The position numbers and the translations under genes are program-made. Shown piece after piece: positions 39,329 through 50,838 of a DNA stretch of 64,000 nucleotides. How positions within the stretch are numbered: position 1 is the first letter of the stretch; every line of letters begins with the position of its first letter. Under the pieces are notes generated by a model that saw only the letters and a list, made by a program, of their open reading frames with translations, ran no database searches and had not been told where the DNA came from. The stretch is from NCBI GenBank assembly GCA_942159475.1, contig OW804096.1:124920941-124984940 (forward strand), in the 5' to 3' direction. The DNA is from Sthenelais limicola. Lineage: Eukaryota > Annelida > Polychaeta > Phyllodocida > Sigalionidae.

Positions 39329-41019
39329 GTATGTTTACCTCTAATTACCGAGAGTAACCTTTCCTGGTGTAGTCCCCCTTGGGTATTTGTACACAGGTAA
39401 CTGCTCTTCCATTATGTGAACAATATGATAAGAGGAGTAGGAAGCTTTGCTTGAGGCAAAGGCAGGCTCAAGATCCTCATGGGGAACTGTTGCTCTGCAT
39501 GATATTGCGCAATAGTAATATTAAGCATTAATTAACTCCGTGGTCTTGCCCTTTTGGGCGTCTTTTTAAATTCATTGCATAATATCTAGGACTGTTTTGC
39601 TATCTCATTAATTAATTGATATCGCTTCATAATAATAATAGATACATTATGAGACAGATAATACATTGAACAGTTTCCACATATGAATGGAACCAATACC
39701 TCTGCAGTTGGAACTACTCGGGTTGTATTAGGTCACTGCGTTCTGATCGAATCTTCAGTGCAATGCCCAACCTGCCCTTTGTATGGAGTAATAATGAGGC
39801 CGCTATATTGTACTGGTTATGTTTTTCTCGAGTGGAAAATTAGCAGACCTTTTTACATGCATGTTCAGATCCATCTGACGCCCCACCTATACGCACTGCG
39901 GGGTAGACTAGAATCGATCATCCTCTCCCTTGATGTGGTTCAGGTGGAGTGGAAGCATAGGTGCGGAGGGTGCTCTTCAGGTGGTGGCGGGGGGGGGGGG
40001 ACAGGGGCGGGGGGGGGGGGTAGTGCTCTTGAGAGACAGCTATAGCTAGGATGCCTTTCCATTTCCTTTCTTACGGTCTTTTCCCGTCAATGAAATGTTG
40101 TATGATATAGATAATGACATTGTGTGTCCTTTTATAGCGTTAGTATCAAACCGTCTTAGGCATGCTATGCTAGGGTGACGAGGGCTATGCGGAACTTTAA
40201 TTTTGGGTCATGACCCTTACAAATCAAGGAATTATGGCTTATATTTAATGAAGCATTTTTTGCTGGCGGTTGATTCTAGACTTCCAGACTTGCAAATCAA
40301 ATCAATTTCTTATATTTATAAATATATCATAGAGTGTCCCCTACACCACAAGTCATTAACCCCCCCCCCACACACACACACACACACACCCTTCTCCTCC
40401 CCTCGATCACCTCCACTCACCCCCATTAACCTCTGAAACCAAATTGATTGGGGAGAAAGGTAGTAAGAGTTCTGTCGCATCACTACCTGAGTGTGCCTTT
40501 ACCATTGTAGCGACACCTTTGATTCTTTCTACCTGAAGCCTTCCCGGTCTAACAAACAGAGAATGGCAGTGTCATCCTGTGAAATTTGGCATTAAGAATA
40601 TTACCTGAATATTCGCGTGCTAGGCAAGGTTACTGTATGATACCTGAATCCCACCTGTCATGCTATATATAATACATTGTTTCCTAGCATCAGTTCACTG
40701 TGAGTAAGAGTTATTTGTCCTTTGGCGTTTTTGAGACCTTATATAACCATTTGCATGTACTAGGTATAAATTCAACTTGCTTTTCTGCTCGCACTGTCAT
40801 GGCCTTAAACACCATTCTTTCCCTGTCTCGTCATGTTTCATTTGATGACAATATATCATTTATTAAGTCTCTATTAATGTCAGTTTTTAGCTTTAAAAAA
40901 AGCCATTTTGTTTGGGTAAAGAAATGAGGAATTGGGCGGAGGTCATGTGCAAGTCCGTTCTGTCTCAGGCGAGCTTATCTCAAGTTTAAAAGGAATGTCA
41001 GTTCCTGTTAGCTGCCCCT

Positions 41020-41049
41020 GGTTGCCATGACAACCGTTCCTTAGTAACG
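41020..41049. promoter_or_regulatory. Paired RFX X-box-like sites
   Basis: GGTTGCCATGACAACC (41020-41035) is an almost perfect X-box palindrome. Two bases after its core GTTCCTTAGTAAC (41037-41049) also fits RYYNYY-N-RRNRAC. RFX factors control ciliary genes, and alpha-tubulin is a plausible target, but function here is inference. Confidence 0.4.
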
Positions 41050-41431
41050 GATGAGTCAGTCACAGAGAAAGAGCACGTGTCTGGGACCAATAAGTGTGTT
41101 GGAAATAAAAGTGCATGTCACTCCACACGCCCTATTAATACTACCCTTGTTATAGCTTGACATTGAGTGCGAGACAGTAAATTCTGGTGCTCCTAATTTA
41201 TTTTTACAATATTACTTATCATATCCGCAGACCTTAGTGATATCAAATATTTTTTTCAAAGCATATAAAGCTTATATTAGCATAATGACAAACTATATTT
41301 ACGAGGTAGGAGGATTATATATTTACTGTTATAAATGTTGTATGTGTCCCCTTATGGAACAATATGCTTTTGTTATGGTTTAGCTTGACATGGTGAAATA
41401 CTGTTTGGGGCCTAGATGTTTTATAACCATG

Positions 41432-41943
41432 TGTTAAAATAACATTCAGGAATAATGAAGAATAAGTCCAAGTAGTGTATGAAGGTTTTCTTGTATTCTT
41501 TTCTTAGCACATATACAGGTTAGATATGGCAAGTTCAATCGTTCAGTACTAACTGATTCAATACCTCAAAAGTACACATATTTATATGGCATCCACTCCC
41601 GTCTCCAGGCCCACAAAGCCCCTGGATATTTCTAGGCAATGTCCTAGAATCTCCTGGATACCTAGAAGAACTTGAGTACTATTGGTTGAAGGAGTGGATA
41701 CCATAGTCTACGTCATAGGAAATACAGTAAATATAAACAGACATAAACAAATCAAAGCTTAATAAAATCCCCTAGAGTAGTGCCTAAGCTTGTCCCTAGC
41801 CTTATACAAAAACTTGTGCCTAACCCTAGGATAAACCTATAGGCGGATCTGAGTTTAGTCTAAGCAAAGCTAAATACATACAATAATTTCATTCGAATAT
41901 TCCTTAAAGGTTCACAATAAACTGTCAATATAATTTCTTTACA
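41432..41943 (-). repeat. 3' LTR of the endogenous retrovirus
   Basis: The 512-bp LTR carries a TATA-like TATAAATA on the minus strand at 41586-41579. The 866 bp between it and the env stop (41944-42809) hold no recognisable gene. Confidence 0.93.
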
Positions 41944-42809
41944 TTATTCCAGGCACCCTAGTTAAGCATTGCCACTATGAGAGTAAATTAAAGATAAAGT
42001 TGTAAAGAAAATTACCAGAATATCACCATAAACTTGGGGAGTCTAGTTGGTAGATATCATAGTGAAGGTTACTCTCTTTATAAACCGTGTCACAGGGGCG
42101 AACCCTTTCTTAAACCATAAACATACTGGAACATACTAAAGACAAAACTCAAACTACAGAACAAACCATTCAAATAGTTTCGTAGATCTGACAAATCCCA
42201 TTTTGCACATAATACAAAAGTCATTTTTCAAACAGAATAATATAAAAAATAAAGAGCAATAGTCCTGGCCATACAACGTGGACCTCTACTGATTTGCACG
42301 TCAGCGAGAATTGCAGAAATAAATAATAAGAATACAATATAATACACGTCTCCAAAAATAGATATAAGTCTTTAGGTAAGAAATAACCGACCTGGGGCTG
42401 TCGACTTCTCTTAAAAGAAAGAATATTATCATAGTCCAACATCAATTCCGAACATAATACATGTATACATAATTTATAACACATTATCATTGTCGATCAC
42501 AGAAGGATTTCATCACATAACTAATCGACCAGAAAAATAGTCATGCTGAAATGATCACAGGTAAATTATCAAAAAGTTCATCGTTCATCCAAGGCAGGTG
42601 CCTAGGAAGCATCATCATCACATTATCATATCAAATCAAACAGTTGTGCGTTTCAAAGTGTGTGTGGGTCTCTTCAAAATTAATCACAGTACTCAGGTAA
42701 AAAGCTTACCCAATAATCATCGATCCAGCAATCAGACATAAAGAAAAGAATAAAAAAATGAAAAGCATAAATTCCCACAACATTCCCGTCCTGCCCATCA
42801 TAATTCAAG

Positions 42810-45566
42810 CTAGTATATGGGGGATAACCAAGGGGACTTGTTCTCCATTTCAGGGGTTTCTTCCTCACTGTCTTTTGTCATGGAATTCATTGGGAGGTAG
42901 TCATCCTCCGGCTTAAGTAGGGCTTCTCTCTGATCTGACAAAACAGCTGGTTCCTTGAATGGGGTTAAAGGTATTGGAGAAAAAGGTTGGCTAGACCGCT
43001 TCTTCTTGGTAGCCCAATCTAGACGCTTGGATGTTGGCGTTTTCAGGGTGGCGTCTTTAAACACTTCCTCCAAGGTTTCCCCTGTATTCATTAAGAATAC
43101 TTCATTATATTGGGGATGGTCCTTCCTTGCGAGGATTTCCTGAAGACGGTGTCCAAGGTTTTTCTCTATAACAATAGCGGTTGGCACTCCAACATCCATT
43201 AAATTAGCACCCTTCTTTAAAGTAAAATGCCCACGAGTGTGCAGCATTACCTTGGCCGACCCGCAATAAACTGTAACTTCTATTCCATGAATACGTGGCA
43301 ATCCCAGGACCTGAAGTTGGTTAGCGCCATCCATGAGTTCCACAATAGGGAGACAAACATGGTTGCGAGGCAAACCAACTTTATAAATTAAGACAGCTCC
43401 TTGATGAATGAATAATGGCTGGTCATGTTCACTCTGAAGGGGGGAACAGCAATATGCGACCTTACGTCTGATCCCTTGAGCCATAGTTAGGAGTGCCTTT
43501 TTCAAGATGATTCCTACCAGTAGGAGGCAGAGAATAGACATTAAAACATCTTGATATTCCAGACTAGGTAATAAATTCTCATACCAGTCTGGTTTATCCT
43601 GGAATCCGCTCGTAACAGAAGGAAACATAGTAACATATTCACGATTTAAAGTAACAGGTGCGGCCTTGGCGAGGTGTAATTGAAAAGATAAAATAAGAGG
43701 AATCCAGGTCTTTACCTTGTAGGCAGCATAGAAACCTGGTAAACTAAGAACAGCAGAGACTATATAAGATATTATTGAAATTGGTAATAAAGAATGTCCA
43801 TCCTCCTTTGGTTCTGACAAAGAGGTATACCCATTAAGCTGTTTCCTTTTCAAGTCGTCTATAAAATGAAACAGATCCTGTTCTTCCTCAATACCATCTG
43901 TGAAATTCATCTCTGGAATCTTAGGGAGAAGAATCTTCTGGGAAGAATCGGGGGTATCTTCAGGGGTAACTCCCTTTAAGGAAATGTTTAGAGCGTGTAA
44001 AAGTGGTAAATTAATCACTTCCACTGGAGCTGTAAATTTAAGATGTTTACATACCACGCCGGCTTCCACATATTGATCATCCACTAATATTTTGTTGTTG
44101 CAAGCAAGAGATATCTGACAGTAATGGCAGGAAATACTCCTGTAGATATCAGATGACGAATTGTAGATTCTAGCACTTCCAGACTGGCTCTGGACGACAA
44201 AGTTGCTCTTTTCCAGATGCATTATCATTGAGGTGAGACGTCCGTTAATAGAAATAGAGTAATTACAATATTGTTTCACTAGTCTGCCTGTCCATACTGC
44301 CCATTCACACGTAAAGGTATTGGATGAACGTTTAGAGAAGCGTTCATGGCAATTATAAAAATGACCCTTGTCACATCTGTGGAAGAAATTGTCTGCCACT
44401 AATCCATATTCATTGCCTGATTTGCCGACCAATAAAATCTCCGCTACTTTCTTGATTCGGGTGTATCCCAATTGTCGCCCAGGTAAAGCGATAGGTAAAG
44501 AAACTATTTCGTAAGGAAGATAAAAACAATCTTTCCTTGCCACTGGTACTGCCAAAGAAATATATAAATTGGATTTGGTGTATATAAAATTCTGTAAGTA
44601 ATCCGCATAATAAAAGTGGACGTCCCTTACACATAACTTGAAGCCTTCAGCAGCAACCAGATGAGAAAATCTTCTAATAATATCGTTTAAATCAGGTGGT
44701 GTTACCATATTGGTATCCAGTTTTCCTCTATGGAGCTCCTCTAGAGCCGATATCCACTCGGCGGCATGAGAAATATAAGCAGAAAGAATCTCCATATGAT
44801 AGCTAATATAAGTTGAATAAAGGGCAAAATAAGCGTTCCACATATCCCTTCTCATAGCTCCTTGAGACACTTGTGAAACCTCAGCTATTGTCTCTACCAA
44901 GCCCATTCTAGTATTGTTCATAATTTGTCCCATCCTAGAAAATCTCATCCTGAAACTATCCATTATGTGCGTTGTCCTTGATATAAGCAAGGTAGTCCTA
45001 TTGCGTAAATATTGTTCATTGTCTGTCAACCCAACCATGCTTCTATGTAGAATATCCATGTTGCGTGCCAGAAGTCGCACATCAGAAATGGTAGCCGTGC
45101 CGAATAAAGATTTTGAAAGATCGCCTATAAAAGCAAGAGGTGCACTCTTCCTGAGGCGTCGAGCAGGCCTTTCCTTCGGCTTATTCAGCATTGCTTGTAA
45201 ATCTTTCTCCTTGGCCAATGCTCTGTCCTTCAACGCCTTCCAAGAATCCTCTCTCTCCCTTAGAAACTGTCCCACTCCGTTACAGAAGTTCTTGAACTGA
45301 TACAAGGTGTTATTTTTCGCGCCCACCCCTTGACAAGGGTCCAACAATGGGGGAATGTCCGTGCCCAGACTAGCTGGAAGTTCCAAGACTAGGTTCAGCG
45401 TTTGGTATCCATCAGGAGACATTACCGCTTTTGGTAACCTCCTGAAAATTATTCCCACATTGTGGCGCTCCTTAATCTCAGGCCAGGCCTTTACCGTCAC
45501 AACCAGCAAGAGCAAAATCGCTAACGACTGCATGATGGTCTTAACTTTTGGAAAAGATGCTCTCAT
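42810..45566 (-). CDS. env: Env-like fusion glycoprotein, 918 aa, baculovirus-F-like
   Basis: The ORF lies 3' of pol with a 0.9-kb gap (45567-46468) that probably contains the env splice acceptor. A signal peptide ends near residue 27. A basic furin-type cleavage motif lies near 136-140 and is followed by a hydrophobic segment with the FIGDLSKSLFGTAT pattern seen after the cleavage site in baculovirus F and errantiviral Env proteins. The ectodomain is Cys-rich with N-glycosylation sequons. Hydrophobic segments near 594-616 and 673-690 are candidate membrane anchors. About 225 residues follow the second one, which is unusually long for a cytoplasmic tail of this class. The frame is intact. Homology is from pattern recognition; receptor and activity are unknown. 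Confidence 0.8.
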   Translation of the reverse strand: MRASFPKVKTIMQSLAILLLLVVTVKAWPEIKERHNVGIIFRRLPKAVMSPDGYQTLNLVLELPASLGTDIPPLLDPCQGVGAKNNTLYQFKNFCNGVGQFLREREDSWKALKDRALAKEKDLQAMLNKPKERPARRLRKSAPLAFIGDLSKSLFGTATISDVRLLARNMDILHRSMVGLTDNEQYLRNRTTLLISRTTHIMDSFRMRFSRMGQIMNNTRMGLVETIAEVSQVSQGAMRRDMWNAYFALYSTYISYHMEILSAYISHAAEWISALEELHRGKLDTNMVTPPDLNDIIRRFSHLVAAEGFKLCVRDVHFYYADYLQNFIYTKSNLYISLAVPVARKDCFYLPYEIVSLPIALPGRQLGYTRIKKVAEILLVGKSGNEYGLVADNFFHRCDKGHFYNCHERFSKRSSNTFTCEWAVWTGRLVKQYCNYSISINGRLTSMIMHLEKSNFVVQSQSGSARIYNSSSDIYRSISCHYCQISLACNNKILVDDQYVEAGVVCKHLKFTAPVEVINLPLLHALNISLKGVTPEDTPDSSQKILLPKIPEMNFTDGIEEEQDLFHFIDDLKRKQLNGYTSLSEPKEDGHSLLPISIISYIVSAVLSLPGFYAAYKVKTWIPLILSFQLHLAKAAPVTLNREYVTMFPSVTSGFQDKPDWYENLLPSLEYQDVLMSILCLLLVGIILKKALLTMAQGIRRKVAYCCSPLQSEHDQPLFIHQGAVLIYKVGLPRNHVCLPIVELMDGANQLQVLGLPRIHGIEVTVYCGSAKVMLHTRGHFTLKKGANLMDVGVPTAIVIEKNLGHRLQEILARKDHPQYNEVFLMNTGETLEEVFKDATLKTPTSKRLDWATKKKRSSQPFSPIPLTPFKEPAVLSDQREALLKPEDDYLPMNSMTKDSEEETPEMENKSPWLSPIY

Positions 45567-46468
45567 CTCTCCTCGGGCCCCTATTTATTCGCTCAGTGCC
45601 TTCTCACCAGAAGCTTTTTCCCTAGGAATATGCTTTCGCACTAGCAATAAACTATACTCTAACCATCACTTACAGCCGCGACCAGAGTTCCTAAGCGTAA
45701 ACAATTAAAGAGGTGTGACCGCGACTTCTCTTGAGTTTCTCTGCTTTCTGGTCGCTTGTAATACCCACCACTCTCGCTAGGTGTTAAGGTAGGATCAGTC
45801 ATAATATGGTAACAAAAAGCTTTCTCATAAATTCAAGGGGGTTAAAGTAAATAATTTCGGGTTGACAAAGATTAAGCATAAAGTCCCGTACTTGAAAAAG
45901 CTAGTTGCAAAGGCCTTTTACATACTAATGTCCTGGAGACCCCAGTGAACGCAAGCTTTTTCACAAGGTTAATCTGTCATTGGTTTTGGCATTCCAACTG
46001 GCAGTAATTCTTGTATGAAAATTCGCTTGGTCCCACTGTGTCCTTCAACAGGAATTCAATTTCAAAGGAACAGTTTATTATAATCTTTTGATAAAGTAAA
46101 GCTTGGTAGAAATATGAACGTCTTCTCATGAGAGGTATAACCGCCATCTAAGCACATAGAAAGGGGTTCATGATTAAGCACCAACAATTGTTGACGGCCG
46201 TTTATCCTCAATCATGGTCAATAAACTTAAATCTATCAGCGGGTATATTAGATATACCAGGAGCACACATGAAATATATTAGATATATTTGGACATAAGT
46301 AAAATAAATGATGACACAATTATAAATCTATTAAAGGAGGGCCGGGCGCACCTTAACCTAGCATTCTATGGCGTCCATTTTGAAAGTTTCAATCAATTTA
46401 GACAGGATAAGGCTAATATTGCGTCCGAATATATATAAAAAAAAAAAAATGATACCGAAGGTCATTTT
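45567..46468 (-). other. Pol-env spacer of the endogenous retrovirus
   Basis: About 900 bp without a long ORF. A 3' splice site for a subgenomic env message would be expected here, but I cannot single one out. Confidence 0.4.
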
Positions 46469-49400
46469 CTACCTTGACCTAGTATGGGGAACTACTCGCA
46501 CTTCTGCTTCTGTACAGGTAAATTGATCTAGTGCGGTCTGATTTAGATTATCAGCAGGCAACCAGCGTATATCACCGTCCTTAAATCGGATCCTATATTT
46601 GACTGGCTGTCCTCTGGGTTTGCATGTATCAATTACATCAGCAATAGTGTGATAAGTGGGCGTTTCCCCTTTCTTAATGGACTTGGCAGCTTGTGGCTGA
46701 ACGGTAGGTTTGTCCGAAATAAATTCCGCTACCTCTGGCTCCGTTAAGAATTGATCCTCATGTAAGGAATCATTATCGGTATCATTACCTCCCTCAATAT
46801 CTATCTCCTCTTCTGGAGGAGTCTTTTCCTGGAAGCTGTCTAGGGGTAGATCACCCTCATCTAATTCGACTGGATCATCATACCTGCCTAGATCTTCAGC
46901 CCATCTGGCTTCCAGAACATCTCTACTCTTCCCTCTCTTGAGACGCATTACATTCACAGGTTTGTCAACGTATTTGCCTGACCGAGCATTTCTCAAAAAT
47001 ACAGTTGATTTGGTATGATACCTAACCAGATAATAAGGGCCATGGTAATGTTTAGTTAGCTTCAATTTGGTCTGTGGATCGTGAATCCTAGGCCAGAAGA
47101 GCCACACCCTATCACCTGGTTTGAGATTAGGATCATAAGCCTTTTGATCATATCTGGCTTTCATCTGTTGTTGTACTTTGAGCATATGCTGCCGGGCGTA
47201 CTTACTGACCACCTCCTGTCGCTGTATTATCTCAGCAAAATGGTCCCCTACCTGGCTTGCACCTCCAAGATTTAACCGAACATTAGAATCGAAGACGGTA
47301 TTTGGTTCCTTCCCATGTATTAAGACATGGGGAGAATACCCTGGCCCAAAAGCATCCGTGGTATTAAGGGCAAAGGAAAGGGCATCCAAATATTCATCCC
47401 AGTCATCCTGATGATCGGATATATACGCCCTGAGAACACTTAAAATGGATCTATTGGCGCGTTCGACCAGTCCCGAAGTCATTGGATGGGCGTAAGTCGA
47501 GAAGGAATGAGATATTTGATATGCCTTGGAGACCTCTGCAAAATGCTTACTGGAAAAAGATTTTCCGTTATCACTCACTATGTGTTTGACCCAGCCAACC
47601 CTACAAAGGACTTTATCAAAGAAAGCCTTGGAGAAGGTCTCCGCCGTCATATCTGGCAAAGGTACACATATCAAATAACGCGAGAAATAATCTACAATTA
47701 CCAAAACATGAGAATTCCCTTTCTTGGTAAGAGGTAATCTCTCCAGGGCATCCAGGTTGATAGTATCCCAGGCGCAAGGCGCTGGATCTCTAATCGTAAG
47801 GGGCATTTTGTAAGGATGGGTCATCTTTTTAGTTTGGGCACATATATCACAAGAATCACAGTAGTCCAAAACATCCCGACTCATAGAAGGCCAATAGTAT
47901 TTAGCTCTCATGGCGCTCACCATCTTTGCTGATCCTAGATGCCCGCCTTGTAGGGCATCGTGGTGAAGTGAGAGTACCAAAGCTTTAAGAGAAGTAGGCA
48001 CGACTATTTGGGGCCTAACTTCTGCCTTGGGGCCAAGAGATATATCTAGGTGATAGAGAATATCATCAACGATTATGTAGTTGGCTTCTCGGAGAATCAC
48101 TGCTTTGGCTCTTCTATCATCCTCAGGTAATTTGTTGTTCCTGAGGAAATTCAGAATGTCTTGACAAGTGGGGTCTCGACCTTGTCCTTTCTTAATATCT
48201 GCGGGGGCAACGCCCATTCCCTCCAGACACACTGGGACTTCTCTAGCCATGAGTCTCCTGTATTTACTTCGTTTAGTGCCATCAGGATATGGGGCAAGAG
48301 TCCTTATACTAGCTACCATGATGCTATCCTGCTCCTTTTCAAAGGTCCTAACAGATACATCATCTGAGAAAGTTACATGCTTCATGCTAACTTCTCCTTT
48401 CCTCTGCTCCCTCCTCAAGCGTTTAGGGATTCTATTGGCAGAAGCAGGGTGGGTAGTAGTCATTTCCTCGACCTGGACACTACATAAAGTGGGAAATTCA
48501 GTAAATACAGAGTTATCTCCATCAACAAGTGGTGAACTCATGGGTAATCTCGATAAAGCATCTGAAACGTGATTGTCTTTCCCTCTCAAATGTTCTACAG
48601 AGAAATCAAACTGCCTTAATTCTGCTCCCCACCGAATCTGTCGGGGAGACAACTTACTGCGAGGATTGAGGATATACTGAAGGGGGGCATGATCTGTTCT
48701 GATTAAGAAATGCCTTCCCTCCAGGTACACTCGCCACTCCTGGCAGACAAAAATTATGGCAGCCAATTCCCTGTCTAAAGTACTGTAATTTCGTTGTGCC
48801 TTATTAAATAATCTTGCTGCATAAGCAACAGGCCGCAAATTACCAGCATCATCAGTCTGAGAGAGCGTTCCGGCCATACCGAAATCACTGGCATCCGTTG
48901 TAACGACAAAATCTCTTCCAAAATCAGGATACATCAATAAATTATCGTTCACCAATGCCTCTTTTAAGTCCTCAAAGGCCTCCTGGTCCTCAGGCTTCCA
49001 GTTCCATTCTGTTTCCTTCTTCGTGAGGGCATATAAAGGTCGGGCACGGTCGGCATATTTTGGGATAAATTTCCTATAGAACCCTGTCATCCCTAGGAAT
49101 TTTCTCACCTGTGTCTGGTTTTCGGGAGGTGCTAAGTTGCGTATAGCCAATATTTTAGCTGGGTTAGGTCTGATCCCATTTTCCCCTAAAATATGGCCTA
49201 AAAACGGGACTTCTTGTGCAGCAATTACACACTTACCAGCCTTAAGTTTAAGCCCTGTTTGTGATAAGCGTTTCAACAATTCTTCAAGATGCAAAAGATG
49301 CTCCTCAAAGGTAGATGAATAAGTGATCAAATCATCGACATAACAGAGGCTGGACTTAAACCTCAGTCCCTTGATGACCATATCAATAATCATTTGGCAT

Positions 49401-50797
49401 GATCGAGCAGCATTCTTAAGTCCCATGCTCATTCTCTTGTATCGGAATTTTCCAAAAGGGGTTAGGAAACTTGTTTTGTCCTTATCCTCCTCTCGAATAG
49501 GAATTTGATGGAAAGCCATCATCAGATCACAAGCAGAAATGAACTTTGGACGAATCTGCCCAACCGCATCGATTATGTCATCTATACGGGGAATACTTAG
49601 ATATTGTGGTTCCGTGACCCGATTAAGATTTCTATAATCGCAAACGAGGCGATAAGAATCAATCCCTTTTGCCACCAAAAACGCTGGTGATGCCCAAGAT
49701 CCCCCATAGGCTGGTTCTACTATGTCTAGATCGATCTGTTGCTGAACTGCTTTCTCTAGCTCGTATCTCATCTTAGGAGAGAGCCTAAAGGGCATTTGCT
49801 GCACTGGTCGAGCCCCTGGTATTAAATCTATCTCATGCTGAGTCCAAGTAGTACAACCCAACTTGCCATCTGGTCCTACGAAAGCCTTACAATATTTCTG
49901 TAATAAGTTATCTAAAGCTTGTCTCTGCTCAGCGGTAATATTTGAACGAGAGTAATCGACCTGAGGTAAGAATGATTCCTCCGGAATGGTATTAATAGGT
50001 TCGATTGGCCTCTCCTCCTCCAGGGTGGTAGGTAATCGTACCGAAGAGATGTTACAATAATCCTGTCGATCTAGGCTTTCTATACGACCAAGAATGGTTC
50101 CCTGTTTAATTACTCGAGCATGAGTACCAGTGTTCATTAGTCTAACTGGGACCGATTTCTGGTCTACTTTAACGCAGGTTTTTGCTATCAATACACCAGG
50201 ATATTCTCTCAAAGCTGTCCCTATCATGCGTAGGAATTGCCCGTCTTGTATGGGTATGCGGTCAGATATAGGTATACTCAGCAGAACCTCTGTCTCGGGT
50301 GGAACAGACAAATCTTTATCTAAACTCAGTTCCCATCCTCCATGAAATTCCATACTAGTTTTACTACCAAAATCGATCGTAATCCCATACTTCTTCAAAA
50401 AGTCTCTACCCATAATGCAATCAAATTGCAATTTTGGAAGCACAAAGAATTTGGTTTGATAGGTTACCCCGTCAATAGTTATTCTAACTTCAACTTCACA
50501 CAATACATTCATTGTACCTCCCCCTGCAAAAGAACAAAATACATGAGAGGGAGTTATTGCTACGATATCACCCAATTGCTGGATTTGTTGGAAATATTTA
50601 AAACTCATGCAGCACTTGTCGGCCCCAGTGTCAACAAGCGCTGGAGTACATACAGAACCCACACAAACTTTAACACAACTGCTATCATCTAAAATATGTG
50701 CTTCCTGGCACCTACCTTTCTGTTGCATTACAATTTGTTGTATCAGGATTCTAGTATGTTGAGCAATTGGTCGGTCCGTGGTCTGGTCATTGGTCAT
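46469..50797 (-). CDS. pol: Ty3/gypsy Pol polyprotein, 1442 aa from first ATG
   Basis: Domains in order: aspartic protease (DTGAD at 56-60), reverse transcriptase (YVDD at 486-489), RNase H (TTDASDFG near 633-640, TDHAPL near 701), a charged linker (755-935), integrase with HHCC zinc site (His945/His953, Cys980/Cys983) and DDE core (Asp1036 or Asp1016, Asp1076, Glu1112), a GPY/F module (HYHGPYYLV near 1245), and a chromodomain-like tail (about 1383-1428, with IADVIDTC and WLPADNL). The ATG may not be used: the frame is open upstream to a stop at 50881-50879 and overlaps gag, so a -1 frameshift fusion Gag-Pol is likely. All active-site residues are present. Confidence 0.95.
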   Translation of the reverse strand: MTNDQTTDRPIAQHTRILIQQIVMQQKGRCQEAHILDDSSCVKVCVGSVCTPALVDTGADKCCMSFKYFQQIQQLGDIVAITPSHVFCSFAGGGTMNVLCEVEVRITIDGVTYQTKFFVLPKLQFDCIMGRDFLKKYGITIDFGSKTSMEFHGGWELSLDKDLSVPPETEVLLSIPISDRIPIQDGQFLRMIGTALREYPGVLIAKTCVKVDQKSVPVRLMNTGTHARVIKQGTILGRIESLDRQDYCNISSVRLPTTLEEERPIEPINTIPEESFLPQVDYSRSNITAEQRQALDNLLQKYCKAFVGPDGKLGCTTWTQHEIDLIPGARPVQQMPFRLSPKMRYELEKAVQQQIDLDIVEPAYGGSWASPAFLVAKGIDSYRLVCDYRNLNRVTEPQYLSIPRIDDIIDAVGQIRPKFISACDLMMAFHQIPIREEDKDKTSFLTPFGKFRYKRMSMGLKNAARSCQMIIDMVIKGLRFKSSLCYVDDLITYSSTFEEHLLHLEELLKRLSQTGLKLKAGKCVIAAQEVPFLGHILGENGIRPNPAKILAIRNLAPPENQTQVRKFLGMTGFYRKFIPKYADRARPLYALTKKETEWNWKPEDQEAFEDLKEALVNDNLLMYPDFGRDFVVTTDASDFGMAGTLSQTDDAGNLRPVAYAARLFNKAQRNYSTLDRELAAIIFVCQEWRVYLEGRHFLIRTDHAPLQYILNPRSKLSPRQIRWGAELRQFDFSVEHLRGKDNHVSDALSRLPMSSPLVDGDNSVFTEFPTLCSVQVEEMTTTHPASANRIPKRLRREQRKGEVSMKHVTFSDDVSVRTFEKEQDSIMVASIRTLAPYPDGTKRSKYRRLMAREVPVCLEGMGVAPADIKKGQGRDPTCQDILNFLRNNKLPEDDRRAKAVILREANYIIVDDILYHLDISLGPKAEVRPQIVVPTSLKALVLSLHHDALQGGHLGSAKMVSAMRAKYYWPSMSRDVLDYCDSCDICAQTKKMTHPYKMPLTIRDPAPCAWDTINLDALERLPLTKKGNSHVLVIVDYFSRYLICVPLPDMTAETFSKAFFDKVLCRVGWVKHIVSDNGKSFSSKHFAEVSKAYQISHSFSTYAHPMTSGLVERANRSILSVLRAYISDHQDDWDEYLDALSFALNTTDAFGPGYSPHVLIHGKEPNTVFDSNVRLNLGGASQVGDHFAEIIQRQEVVSKYARQHMLKVQQQMKARYDQKAYDPNLKPGDRVWLFWPRIHDPQTKLKLTKHYHGPYYLVRYHTKSTVFLRNARSGKYVDKPVNVMRLKRGKSRDVLEARWAEDLGRYDDPVELDEGDLPLDSFQEKTPPEEEIDIEGGNDTDNDSLHEDQFLTEPEVAEFISDKPTVQPQAAKSIKKGETPTYHTIADVIDTCKPRGQPVKYRIRFKDGDIRWLPADNLNQTALDQFTCTEAEVRVVPHTRSR

Positions 50798-50838
50798 TTT
50801 CCGGGTCCTTGAAGTACCTTCTTCACGACAAGGACGGC

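Noticed and set aside
39683..40045. 120-codon plus-strand ORF
   Set aside because: Ends in a poly-Gly run from a G-tract and has no protein-like features.
40490..40510. ATG|GTAAAG as tubulin exon 1
   Set aside because: Weaker donor than 57090, and its upstream region contains other ATGs; kept only as an alternative.
47081..50692. Many plus-strand ORFs across the pol region
   Set aside because: Antisense shadows of the intact pol gene; none resembles a protein.
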